Origin: JBEKTY01 sp049515555
GTDB lineage: Bacteria > Planctomycetota > Planctomycetia > Pirellulales > Thermoguttaceae
Length of the DNA: 22,801 bases
Assembly (NCBI GenBank): GCA_049515555.1
Contig: JBEKTY010000189.1
Coordinates: forward strand, 1 to 22,801
Direction: 5' to 3'
In this document: positions 15,006-22,801 of the stretch, one piece after another
Layout of the letters: each line of letters begins with the position of its first letter
How positions within the stretch are numbered: position 1 is the stretch's first letter
The notes under the pieces: generated by a model
What the model was told of the DNA's origin: nothing
Database searches by the model: none
The model's input: only the letters and a program-made list of their open reading frames with translations
Program-made: the position numbers and the translations under genes

Positions 15006-16913
15006 ATGAAGAACCACTATAGGATTCTGATCGCAACGTTGCTCATCCTGGCCTGCGGCGTCTCCGCCCTGGCGTTCATCAATCCCAACTTCACGCCCAA
15101 GGATCTGGAAAAGGACTCGGAGCTCATCCTCTTGCTGGAGTTCAAGAAGGTGGAGGAATCGGGCAAGGCTGTCGCCACGGTGAAGAAGGTGCTCAAGGGC
15201 GACTGCAAGGACAAAGAGGTGACGTTCGACCTTCTGGCCATGCCGGAGCTGGTCCAGGCCCAGGGCAAGGAGGTCATGGCCGCAATCACCGGCGGGGACC
15301 GCCAAGCCCTCTTGTTCGCCGGCAAGTACCAAGCGGAAGGCACGGGCCTGGAGGGCGGCGGCAAGCTCGCCGGCCTGCTGCACAACAGCGGCACGTGGTC
15401 CGTCATGAGCAAGGCCGGCCAAACTTGGGAGATGGAGAAGCGAGAGGACAAGATGCTGGGTACCTTCTCCGGCAGCACCGACATGCTCGTGCGCTGCATC
15501 AACTACGTCACGACCGATCCCAACGCCGACGTGCCGGTGGAAGAGAAGGTCGGTTGGGCCGGTGCGCTGCCGCTGGGCAAGATCGCGCAGAAGGTCAACG
15601 CGGTTGCGGCGGTCGATTTGGCGGGCGACGGCAAATTGGCCGCCTTCCTGGCCTCTGATGCTGGCGACCGGCTGTATCGCTGGAACGGCAAGACCATGCA
15701 AGACGTAACGGTCAGGCTGGCCCTCCGCTCGAAGTCCTCGGTCTTCGCCTGGGGCGACTTCTGCGGCAGCGGCAGGCCCGCGCTGGCAAGCTGGGACGGC
15801 AAGGGACTTTCCATCCACGCGCAGCAGGCGGACGGCACGTTTGTCCGGGCCGCCATCCAGACCGGCGAGGCGCTGAAGGACGGCTGCCTGTCGTTGGCCG
15901 TCCTCGACGTGGGCCGCGGCGGCAGCCCCGGCCTGCTGGCCGCCACCAGGAACTCGCCCGTCGTGCTGACGTTCCAGGACGACGGCGCCCCCAAGGCATT
16001 TGGCCTGTGCCGTCGGCCGTCGGCCGCCCGGGGCAAGCCGCTGGCCGGCCCTCCGCCGGCCGATCTGGGCGAGGCGGGCCGATGCCTCGTAGCCGACTTC
16101 GACGGCGACTGCCTGCCCGACGTGGTACAGCTTTTTTCCAAGGGCGGGCTGTTCTACAAGGGAACGGCGCCGGGCTCGTTTGCTCCGCCCGTGAAGAACC
16201 AGGTCGCCTTCGGCAAGGCACCCTACGGCGCGTGCCTGGGCGATTACGACCACGACGGGTTGCTGGATATCCTCGTCGTCTCCCTGGAGGGCATGCCCGC
16301 GCTCTACCAGAACCTTGGCGGAGGCAAGTTCGCCAACGTGTTGCCGGGCTCCGGCTCGTTTGGCTACATCTCCAAGCCGGGCGGCACATTCTGCCAGACC
16401 ATCGACATTAACAACGACGGCCGCCAGGACATCTTCGTGACCTACGCCGCCGGGCTGAACCCTCAGATCTTCTTCAATCGCGGCTTTCGCTGTTTCGGCC
16501 TGGCACGCAAATTGGACGCGCAACTGCAAGACCTCCTGCCGCAAGCGATGCACGGGCAGCAGGCCGGCTTCGTGGCCGATTTCACTGGGCACGGCGCCGC
16601 GGACATGTTCGTCGTCTTGGCCGACGGCCAACTGTGGCTGGCCCCCAGGCGCGTCGAGGACGCGGCCCTGGGCGTGGTCGCGACGCTTTCCGGCGGCAGC
16701 CCGTGCGCCGGCCCCGTGGTCGTGACGGCGTTTGATCAGAACAAGCGGCCGCTGGGCGGATGGGCCGTGTCGGCGGGAGAGGCGGGCGCGATGTTCGGCA
16801 TGGCCGAGCCGGGACCGCTGACCATCAAGTGGCGCTTTCCGGGCGCGGCGCTGCGGGAGAAGGAAGTCGTCGTCGAGAGCAAGTCCAAGCGGGTGCTATT
16901 GGACAAGCCATGA
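15006..16913 (+). CDS. exported FG-GAP/VCBS repeat beta-propeller protein
   Basis: The 635-residue product has a signal peptide (1-23, cleavage near ALA). A novel-looking N-terminal domain follows (about 25-165, with VATVKKVLKGDCKDKEV). At least six FG-GAP-type repeats span about 195-565, the clearest having calcium-loop motifs DFDGDCLPD (D364), DYDHDGLLD (D413) and DINNDGRQD (D467). The C-terminus (about 575-635) with MFGMAEPGPLTIKWRFPG weakly resembles the ASPIC/UnbV module that often follows such propellers. It probably binds a surface ligand or partner; no catalytic residues are evident. The start lacks a good ribosome binding site. The remnant plus esterase frame begins 25 bp after the stop, so the genes may be cotranscribed. 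Part of the opposite strand is also open for 553 codons, a high-GC shadow. Confidence 0.85.
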   Translation: MKNHYRILIATLLILACGVSALAFINPNFTPKDLEKDSELILLLEFKKVEESGKAVATVKKVLKGDCKDKEVTFDLLAMPELVQAQGKEVMAAITGGDRQALLFAGKYQAEGTGLEGGGKLAGLLHNSGTWSVMSKAGQTWEMEKREDKMLGTFSGSTDMLVRCINYVTTDPNADVPVEEKVGWAGALPLGKIAQKVNAVAAVDLAGDGKLAAFLASDAGDRLYRWNGKTMQDVTVRLALRSKSSVFAWGDFCGSGRPALASWDGKGLSIHAQQADGTFVRAAIQTGEALKDGCLSLAVLDVGRGGSPGLLAATRNSPVVLTFQDDGAPKAFGLCRRPSAARGKPLAGPPPADLGEAGRCLVADFDGDCLPDVVQLFSKGGLFYKGTAPGSFAPPVKNQVAFGKAPYGACLGDYDHDGLLDILVVSLEGMPALYQNLGGGKFANVLPGSGSFGYISKPGGTFCQTIDINNDGRQDIFVTYAAGLNPQIFFNRGFRCFGLARKLDAQLQDLLPQAMHGQQAGFVADFTGHGAADMFVVLADGQLWLAPRRVEDAALGVVATLSGGSPCAGPVVVTAFDQNKRPLGGWAVSAGEAGAMFGMAEPGPLTIKWRFPGAALREKEVVVESKSKRVLLDKP

Positions 16914-16938
16914 TTGGCGCAACCGCAAAGGAGTTGTT

Positions 16939-17076
16939 ATGCCTGTCCATCGATACTGGTCCTGTCTGCCATTCGTAGTCCTCGTTGTGCTGTCCGCCGC
17001 TAGGGCGGCTGAAAAGCTTCCATTTCAGGAAGGTCGTTTTGAAAAGGGGACATTGAAATATGTCGGCCAACTGCCC
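16939..17076 (+). pseudogene. 5' remnant of another secreted gene, in frame with the esterase
   Basis: A strong AAAGGAG, 5 bp before ATG 16939, starts a second signal peptide (MPVHRYWSCLPFVVLVVLSA, then ARAAE). It is followed by LPFQEGRFEKGTLKYVGQLP. This segment resembles the very N-terminus of C45-type peptidase/acyltransferase-like secreted proteins, but only about 46 residues remain before the frame runs into the start of the esterase (NRRRHT then MRRFLIACLL). The arrangement looks like a deletion that brought one gene's start and ribosome binding site onto another. C45 assignment is from memory of the family's start and is uncertain. Confidence 0.5.
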
Positions 17077-17094
17077 AACAGAAGACGACACACT

Positions 17095-18702
17095 ATGAGA
17101 CGATTTCTGATCGCGTGCCTGCTGGGCTGGTGCTGCTTGGCGGCGTCTCGGGCAACGGCGGATGTCGAGCCGGCCAGCCTCTTTAGCGACGGTATGGTCC
17201 TCCAGTGCGACGCGAAGGCGCCGGTTTGGGGCACGGCCGACGCCGGCGAAAAAGTCACCGTCACTTTGGGAACGCACCGGACCGAGGCCACCGCCGGCCA
17301 GCATGGCAAGTGGATGGCCAAGCTCGGCCCGATGGAAGCGGGCGGGCCTTTCGAGATGACCATCGCCGGCAAGAACACGGTGACAATCAAGAATGTGATG
17401 GTGGGCGAGGTCTGGGTCTGTTCGGGACAGTCCAACATGGAGTTCACCCTGCTAGCCGCCGCCAACGGCAAGGAAGAGGTGGCCAAGGCGGACTACCCGG
17501 CGATTCGGACGTTCAGGGTCGCTATGACTATGGCGGAGCAGCCGCGGAGTGAATGCCAAGGCGTCTGGGCGCTGTGCAAGCCGCCGGGCGTGGGATGGTT
17601 CTCGGCGGTGGGCTACTTCTTCGCCAAGCAAATCCACCTGGATCGCAAAGTACCGGTGGGCATTATCAATTGTGCTGTCGGCGGGACGACAGCCCAGGTC
17701 TGGACCAGCCGGAAGACCCTGGAGGCCGACCCGGAACTGAAGACGATTCTGGCCGATTGGGAGGCGTGGGTGGCCGATTATCCCCGCCGAAAACAGCAGC
17801 ACGCCCGGGACATGGTGAAGTGGAAGGAAGAGGCAGAGAAGGCGAAGGCCGAGGGGAAAGCGGCGCCGTCCCAGCCTTGGCTGCCCGACCCGAAGGGTTA
17901 TTCGTGGCAGCCGTCCGCCCTCTATAACGGCATGGTCGCGCCGCTGGCGCCCTACGCAATCCGGGGTGTGATCTGGTATCAGGGCGAGTCGGACGCCGCC
18001 ACCGCGCACCGTTACCGGACACACTTTCCGGCGCTGATCGGAGACTGGCGGGCAACGTGGCGTCAACGCGAACTGCCCTTCCTCTTCGTGCAACTGCCGA
18101 ACTTCGGAGAGATCCGCCCAGAACCGGGACCGAGCGGTTGGGCCGAGCTCCAAGAGGCGCAACTTCTGACCGCGCTGACGGTCCCGAACACCGGCATGGC
18201 CGTGACCATCGACATCGGTGAGGCCAAGGACATCCACCCCAAGAACAAACAGGACGTGGGCAACCGCCTGGCGCTGGCGGCCCGCGGGCTGGTATATGGC
18301 GAGAAAATTGTCTACTCGGGCCCGATCTACGATTCCATGACCGTCGAGGGCCGTGCCATCCGCCTCAAGTTCAGACACGTGGGCGGCGGGCTGGTGGCCA
18401 GGGGCGGCATCCCCCTAAGACAGTTCGCCATCGCTGGGACGGACAAGAAGTTTGTCTGGGCCGACGCCCGGATCGACGGCGACACGGTAGTCGTTTCCAG
18501 CGACAAGGTCCCGCAGCCCGTCGCCGTCCGCTACGCCTGGGCGGACAATCCCGAGGGCTGCAACCTGTACAACAAAGAGGGTCTGCCAGCCTCTCCCTTC
18601 CGCACGGATGGCGGGCGGGCGGGTTTCGGACTTCCCGCGCGACAAGTGACTTTTCGTGGTTTGACGAATTCAGATACTTGTGTCAGGTCCTCCAAGGGAT
18701 GA
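17095..18702 (+). CDS. sialate O-acetylesterase-like SGNH hydrolase
   Basis: The 535-residue product is a secreted carbohydrate esterase of the sialate O-acetylesterase family, expected to remove acetyl groups from glycans. A signal peptide is at 1-22. An N-terminal beta domain (LFSDGMVLQ..APVWGTADAGEKVTV) precedes the SGNH core: CSGQSNMEF with nucleophile S113, GGTTAQVWTS, IWYQGESDA and DIHP with D379 and H381. The C-terminal beta domain ends at about NLYNKEGLPASPF, but the frame continues roughly 35 residues to NSDTCVRSSKG, suggesting a lost original stop. ATG 17095 has only a weak ribosome binding site; the strong one lies at 16927, so translation may in fact begin at 16939 and give a protein with two signal-like segments. 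Converges with the toroid gene, ends 10 bp apart. Confidence 0.88.
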   Translation: MRRFLIACLLGWCCLAASRATADVEPASLFSDGMVLQCDAKAPVWGTADAGEKVTVTLGTHRTEATAGQHGKWMAKLGPMEAGGPFEMTIAGKNTVTIKNVMVGEVWVCSGQSNMEFTLLAAANGKEEVAKADYPAIRTFRVAMTMAEQPRSECQGVWALCKPPGVGWFSAVGYFFAKQIHLDRKVPVGIINCAVGGTTAQVWTSRKTLEADPELKTILADWEAWVADYPRRKQQHARDMVKWKEEAEKAKAEGKAAPSQPWLPDPKGYSWQPSALYNGMVAPLAPYAIRGVIWYQGESDAATAHRYRTHFPALIGDWRATWRQRELPFLFVQLPNFGEIRPEPGPSGWAELQEAQLLTALTVPNTGMAVTIDIGEAKDIHPKNKQDVGNRLALAARGLVYGEKIVYSGPIYDSMTVEGRAIRLKFRHVGGGLVARGGIPLRQFAIAGTDKKFVWADARIDGDTVVVSSDKVPQPVAVRYAWADNPEGCNLYNKEGLPASPFRTDGGRAGFGLPARQVTFRGLTNSDTCVRSSKG

Positions 18703-18712
18703 AGTAGGATCG

Positions 18713-19774
18713 TTATTTATCCGCCGATGCTTCATTGCACGCCGCCAGCGCCATCAGGGCAAAGGCGGTGCCCTCGTTGGTGATGTAGTGCTTGCTGTCC
18801 TTGTTCGCCGAGCGCGTGAACCAGCGGCCGCTGGCGCGCTGGTGCGTCTTGAGCCAATCGATTCCCTTGCGGACCTGTGCGTGATCCGCAGACAGGCCGG
18901 CCAGCCGCAGGACGTAGATTGTAAAGCCCGTGCCATAGCCGTCGCTGATCTGCACATCCCGCGGCTTGCCGTCCGATCGCTGCCATTTGCCCAACGAGGC
19001 GAAAGACCAGCCGCCGTCGGGACGCTGCAAAGCCAAGAGCTCCTCGACGGCCGCCTTCTTCTCGGCATCGCCGAGCAGCCCGTCCAGGTGCTGCGACGAC
19101 CAGAGCAACATTGCCCGCTGGTAGGCGGTGGCGGGCGGATGCTCAGCCAGGAAGCGGCGAATCTTCTTTAGGCCCTGTTTGGCCTGAGGTGTCTGGCGAT
19201 AGTCGCCCGGGGCCAAGCCCACGGCCAGGGCCGCCATGGCCACGCCGTAGAACTCGTCGATCTCGCTGGGCGGCCACTTACACCTGGACGGCCACGGCCA
19301 CGAGCCGTCATCGCGCTCTAGCGCCCACATGCGATCCAAGGCGCGGCGGGTCGTCGCGTGCAACATGTGCGTGGTGTGGGCATCGTTGATCGCCAGCGCG
19401 GCCGCCAGTAATACCGACTCGCTCGATCGGTCCGGCTCCTTGGCCTGCGAACGATCTTGCTCCGCCGCCCGCTCCGCTGCGGCACGAATCTGGCAGTGGA
19501 CCGGCACGTCCCAGGCGATGCTGGGCCGGGCAAGCAGGTAGGCATAGCCCGTGTGGCAGGCGAAACACTTGTTCTCGCGCTGCCAGTTCACCGCCACGGC
19601 ATCCAGAAAACGCACGGCCGCTTCCGACGAGTACAGTTTGCGCAGCGGTTCATCGGGCGTGTTGGGGCCAAGGGCGGCGGCCTGTTCGCCGCCGGGTCCT
19701 TGGGCGGAAAACTGCCTTGCGCCCGTCACGATCAGCAGCAGTCCCGCGATCAGCCACGCGATTTGTCGTTTCAT
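18713..19774 (-). CDS. exported terpene-cyclase-like toroid protein with one CXXCH heme motif
   Basis: The 353-residue product has an N-terminal export or anchor segment (about 5-24), a CXXCH c-type heme motif (ENKCFACHTG, C70 to H74), and then repeated alpha/alpha-toroid blocks of the prenyltransferase/squalene-oxidase type: WALERDDGSWPWP, LLALQRPDGGWSFASLG, DGYGTGFTIYVLRLAG and WLKTHQRASGRWFTRS. No DXDD-type cyclase motif was seen, so hopene cyclase activity is not supported. A helical-barrel heme protein involved in sensing or electron transfer is a better guess. The chosen ATG (19774) has GAGG 8 bp upstream; a longer frame back to 19828 adds residues before the signal segment. It lies 64 bp downstream of the large glycoside-hydrolase-like gene on the same strand and probably shares an operon. 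Confidence 0.8.
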   Translation of the reverse strand: MKRQIAWLIAGLLLIVTGARQFSAQGPGGEQAAALGPNTPDEPLRKLYSSEAAVRFLDAVAVNWQRENKCFACHTGYAYLLARPSIAWDVPVHCQIRAAAERAAEQDRSQAKEPDRSSESVLLAAALAINDAHTTHMLHATTRRALDRMWALERDDGSWPWPSRCKWPPSEIDEFYGVAMAALAVGLAPGDYRQTPQAKQGLKKIRRFLAEHPPATAYQRAMLLWSSQHLDGLLGDAEKKAAVEELLALQRPDGGWSFASLGKWQRSDGKPRDVQISDGYGTGFTIYVLRLAGLSADHAQVRKGIDWLKTHQRASGRWFTRSANKDSKHYITNEGTAFALMALAACNEASADK

Positions 19775-19838
19775 GGTCAGTGCCTCAACCGATATTTCCC
19801 ATTTGCAGTAAGCCTGGAGCCAATCCAAGTTGGGAATG

Positions 19839-22472
19839 CTACTTCAGCTTCTCCGCCACCTTGGCCGCCGTCTCGTACAGCTTGATGGTGTCCGCCTGCC
19901 ATTGGGTGCCGCAGAACCAGAAATTGCCGAGCACCGGTGGATTGTTCCACCACGAGTCGCACGTGTAGCAGAACGATTCCTTCTTCTTGGCCTTAAGCGT
20001 GTTGATTGCCCGAAACGCGTTGCGCGTGCGGTCGTCCAGCAGGGTCTGGCACTTGTCCGCGAAGATCTTGTCCAGCTTGGCGCGTTTCTTCGGGTCGGTC
20101 AGGGCGTCCTCGATGAAGATGCGGGCCTCGGTCTCTTGTAGCCCTTCTCGCAAAATCTCGAAGCGGGCAGTGGCCACCGGCTGGTCCTTGCCGGCCGACA
20201 GCAGGGCCGTGAGGATGTTCAGCATTCGCCAGGACGTCTGAGGGAAGCGGTTGATGAGCCGGCTGCCTTTGCCCTTGCTGTCCACGACCGTAAGGAAGTC
20301 GCCGCCCAGGCGGGAGAACCCGCGCTTAATGCCGGTGGCATTCACCTCGCCGAGGAACCGCCAAGTGGTGGGAGACGTCTCGTCGCGGAGATAGCGGGCG
20401 AAATGCGTCAGCAACTTCTCCTCCTTCCAGCCCTGCGAACGGGCGACGGACGGGTCGGTGCAGAACAACTGCCGTGCCCAGACGTAGGGAATGCTCCGGT
20501 ATCCGAATTTCGCGCGGTTTTCCAGGTTCGGCGGCAGTTCATGGGCATGGCAGACCCACGGCACATCCGGCAGGATGACGCGGAAATGGTCCATCACCTC
20601 CTGCGTCGGCACGTGGTCCGTAACGCAACCCCACATCATCACGTCGGCCAGTCCGCGACTCTCCAGCCAGCGGCGGAGGTCCCTGAGCATTGGCCCCCAA
20701 AGCTCGCGGCTCCCGGGGGAACTATACCTGGGCAGCGCCACTTTCTGCACGGGGCCTGCGGGGGCGTACTGCATGCTCACCAGCGGGCCGGCCTCCATCG
20801 ACTTCTTTCGGATCTCGGTAATTTCTTCAACGTTATCTCCCGGATGCCTTCCCGAAAGACCTCCCTCCAGATACGTGTCCCACACGTACAGACACACCAC
20901 CTTGGGCTTGCCTTGGATCTTGACCACCATGTCCAGGTACTTCTGCAGTGGCGCAAGATCGTGTTTGTAGCTGCCGTCCGGCTGCTTGATCCAGCGGACC
21001 ATGGTCTCGTCGTTGCCTAAGTTGGTATCGCAGATCAGCGGGACATAGCAGGTGCAGTTGCCCACCTGCCGGAGCAACTCGAACGACTTCTCCATCAGTT
21101 GGAAGTGGCGATCGGACCACAATGGGACGCGATAGCAGGCGGCCACGGATTCGGGCGACTGTATGACCTCGACGAACATGCGATACGCGGACGGGTCGGG
21201 AACCCGCCACGGGCAGACCGTCAGAGCGACGGGGACCTTGGCCTTCTTGCCGTCCGGCAGGTTCAGGGCGAGCGCGCCGCTGTAATCGCCGGCTGGGGTT
21301 TCCGGCGGAACCTTGACCGTGACCCACACCGGCACGACCGCGCCGCTGAGGGCCACTCGCCCCGACGAATCGGCGTTGGAGAGATTGGGCGTCACCACGG
21401 CAACTTCGTCCGGCGCCGCGACATCCAGAGCGTCGCTGCGGATCAGGCTATACGAGCCGGTGCCGTAGGTGCCCACGGGTCCCCGGCCCGTGGGCAACGC
21501 GTAGCGGACCTGGACGGCCGAATCGGGAATCCGGCCGCTGCCCTCGGCCTGCCTGAATTCACCCGCCGTGGCCCTGAGCCCACGGATGGGTTTGCTCCAT
21601 CCCACAACCACCTTGCCCGAGCCGACGCCGCCCAGCGGGGAAAAGATTCGGATCGGCTTCAGCTCCTCGTTGGAATCGCCATAGCAGCACTCGTAGTCCT
21701 CTTCCATCGGTCCGCTGTTCCAGACCTGAACCTCCGGCGGACGGGCAAAGTTGGGCTTCACGGGCGCTCTCTTGGGAGCGATCAACCTCGCCGAGATCAC
21801 ACCGCACGTGCCAAAGGGGATTTCCACTCTACCATCCTGCCGCATCACCCCGGATGCCACCTGGGCACTGCGATGCACCTCGAAGGCCAGCACGTTGACG
21901 CCCTTGCAGAGCGTGCCGTGAGGCAGTTCGAGGGATAGCTCACGAGATTTGGCGAAATCGGCGCCGGTGTAGTCCTCGGCCAGACTGTCCGGTTCGGCTC
22001 CCTTTGCCACGTGCTGGCGCGCGATCTCCCGGCCGTTAAGGTACACTACGATGCCGCCGCGATAGCTCAGTGTAAGCGTGACGCCGTTCGCCTGGAGACG
22101 GTCCGTGACGCAAAACCTGCCTCGCACGGCCAAATGCGCGATCCAAGGCGACTCGGGGTTGAACAAGAACCCGCGATGCCAATCCACGTCGTTGAAGTCG
22201 GGATCTCGCCATTTGTCGGAGGGGAGCGGCGTATCGAAGTCCAGCCACTTGCCAGGTTGGGCTTTCTTGTCTTGCCCCTTGATCTCTTCAGGGATCGAGA
22301 TCGCCTTGAGAGAGCCGTTGTTTCGCAGTACCGGCGGCTTCAAGGCGTAGTGGCAGCGCCAGTACGTGGTAGGCCCCAGAATGACGTTCTCCGGCTCAGC
22401 CGACCACGAAGGCCGGGCAGCGATCAGTGCTGCGAACATCATTGCGGCCACGGAAAGACGGTTCTTGCTCAT
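19839..22472 (-). CDS. large secreted glycoside-hydrolase-like protein (DUF4091/GH123-like)
   Basis: The 877-residue product has a signal peptide (1-24). The domain at about 45-235 resembles a galactose-binding jelly roll (DPDFNDVDWHRG, VYLNGREIARQ, GVNVLAFEVHR). A second beta-rich region (about 270-440) ends with the phrase VPPETPAGDYSGALALNLPD and VPVALTVCPWRVPDPSAYR, typical of the domain before the barrel in DUF4091/GH123-like proteins. The rest (about 450-830) is probably a TIM barrel, with YVPLICD, CLYVWDTY and MMWGCVTDH strands. I could not place catalytic residues confidently, so family membership is likely and substrate unknown. The start at MSKNRLSV (22472) follows a weak ribosome binding site; the frame extends upstream to 22583 but without a signal peptide. 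First gene of the minus-strand pair. Confidence 0.75.
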   Translation of the reverse strand: MSKNRLSVAAMMFAALIAARPSWSAEPENVILGPTTYWRCHYALKPPVLRNNGSLKAISIPEEIKGQDKKAQPGKWLDFDTPLPSDKWRDPDFNDVDWHRGFLFNPESPWIAHLAVRGRFCVTDRLQANGVTLTLSYRGGIVVYLNGREIARQHVAKGAEPDSLAEDYTGADFAKSRELSLELPHGTLCKGVNVLAFEVHRSAQVASGVMRQDGRVEIPFGTCGVISARLIAPKRAPVKPNFARPPEVQVWNSGPMEEDYECCYGDSNEELKPIRIFSPLGGVGSGKVVVGWSKPIRGLRATAGEFRQAEGSGRIPDSAVQVRYALPTGRGPVGTYGTGSYSLIRSDALDVAAPDEVAVVTPNLSNADSSGRVALSGAVVPVWVTVKVPPETPAGDYSGALALNLPDGKKAKVPVALTVCPWRVPDPSAYRMFVEVIQSPESVAACYRVPLWSDRHFQLMEKSFELLRQVGNCTCYVPLICDTNLGNDETMVRWIKQPDGSYKHDLAPLQKYLDMVVKIQGKPKVVCLYVWDTYLEGGLSGRHPGDNVEEITEIRKKSMEAGPLVSMQYAPAGPVQKVALPRYSSPGSRELWGPMLRDLRRWLESRGLADVMMWGCVTDHVPTQEVMDHFRVILPDVPWVCHAHELPPNLENRAKFGYRSIPYVWARQLFCTDPSVARSQGWKEEKLLTHFARYLRDETSPTTWRFLGEVNATGIKRGFSRLGGDFLTVVDSKGKGSRLINRFPQTSWRMLNILTALLSAGKDQPVATARFEILREGLQETEARIFIEDALTDPKKRAKLDKIFADKCQTLLDDRTRNAFRAINTLKAKKKESFCYTCDSWWNNPPVLGNFWFCGTQWQADTIKLYETAAKVAEKLK

Positions 22473-22626
22473 AGAGATCTCTGTGCGGGTGAGCCTAAGG
22501 CCAGGCGAGACGGTCCTGCAAAGTCCGAGTTTATGTGATTGTTCACGGGGTTCTTGCTCTTGTGATACCCACTGGGACCCCACGGCAGCGGGCCGACGAT
22601 CATCAACTTAACAGGGGAATTTGCCT

Positions 22627-22661
22627 TGTCAAACGCCCCCAAGAATTTTCCAGAATTCTTG
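22627..22661 (-). promoter_or_regulatory. candidate operator palindrome upstream of a TTGACA box
   Basis: CAAGAATT (22640-22647) and AATTCTTG (22654-22661) form a perfect 8-bp dyad with a 6-bp spacer. Reading toward the large glycoside-hydrolase-like gene, it is followed 7 bp later by TTGACA (22627-22632), a match to a -35 box. No good -10 box was found at 16-18 bp. The dyad would centre near -54, a position used by activators, so sugar-responsive regulation is possible. No regulator gene lies in the window. The AT-rich dyad stands out in this high-GC region. Confidence 0.35.
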
Positions 22662-22755
22662 TGTTCGGCGTGCAGGTGGGCGCGGGCTTGCTGTCGCCTT
22701 CGTTTTCGGGCGGGCGGTGGCCATCAGTTCGGATTGCGGCGGGGTTGACTGGAGT

Positions 22756-22776
22756 CGCGGGCGTAGAATGCCCGCG
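22756..22776. repeat. 7-bp stem hairpin near the window end
   Basis: CGCGGGC (22756-22762) pairs with GCCCGCG (22770-22776) around GTAGAAT. It resembles other dispersed intergenic palindromes in this window. No gene is visible between 22590 and 22801; the window ends before any downstream feature. Confidence 0.5.
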
Positions 22777-22801
22777 CTCGGCACGATGTCAAAGCCGTGG
22801 A

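Noticed and set aside
14970..16631. 553-codon minus-strand open frame opposite the FG-GAP gene
   Set aside because: No domain or ribosome binding site; the plus-strand frame has signal peptide and calcium-loop repeats.

Overview
The window looks like a chromosomal segment from a Planctomycetota-type (PVC) bacterium. The reasons are high GC (roughly 63-65% in the main genes by eye), mostly exported and unusually large proteins, CXXCH heme motifs attached to non-respiratory folds, a hydrazine-synthase-alpha-like protein fused to a sulfatase-modifying-factor domain, a calpain-type protease fragment, an FG-GAP propeller protein, and many short palindromic intergenic repeats. No rRNA, tRNA or CRISPR array was seen. 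The assignment rests on remembered family distribution, not on a search.

Region 1 (1-10650) is a secreted carbohydrate and organic-matter degradation block. A GH32 fructan hydrolase (minus strand) is divergent from a 1597-residue protein that joins a hydrazine-synthase-alpha-like heme module to a C-terminal FGE/SUMF1 domain. Then come a CocE/NonD alpha/beta hydrolase (plus) and a convergent enolase-superfamily (mandelate racemase-type) enzyme (minus). Intergenic spaces are filled with structured repeats: two copies of a hairpin element flank GH32, one is a head-to-head dimer with a 30-bp perfect stem, and a heptamer array fills the space between the two convergent stop codons exactly.

Region 2 (about 10.7-15.0 kb) is an accessory or decay zone with visibly lower GC in its genes. 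It holds a candidate mobile unit with 33-bp terminal inverted repeats around a GIY-YIG-like gene; a tandem 69-bp duplication; a 190-bp nested palindrome; low-complexity tracts; a STAS-domain gene; an unrecognised gene whose 5' end is cut by an IS21-family remnant; and a fragment of a calpain-like protease.

Region 3 (15.0-22.8 kb) returns to secreted proteins. A plus-strand pair has an FG-GAP/VCBS propeller protein followed by a sialate O-acetylesterase-like SGNH hydrolase, whose reading frame is fused to the 5' remnant of another secreted gene. It converges on a minus-strand pair: a large DUF4091/GH123-like glycoside hydrolase candidate, then a toroid-fold protein carrying one CXXCH motif. 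Fructan hydrolysis, deacetylation of glycans, a sugar-acid dehydratase-type enzyme and ester hydrolysis fit a polysaccharide-degrading lifestyle. That functional linkage is inference from content, not proof of a single pathway.
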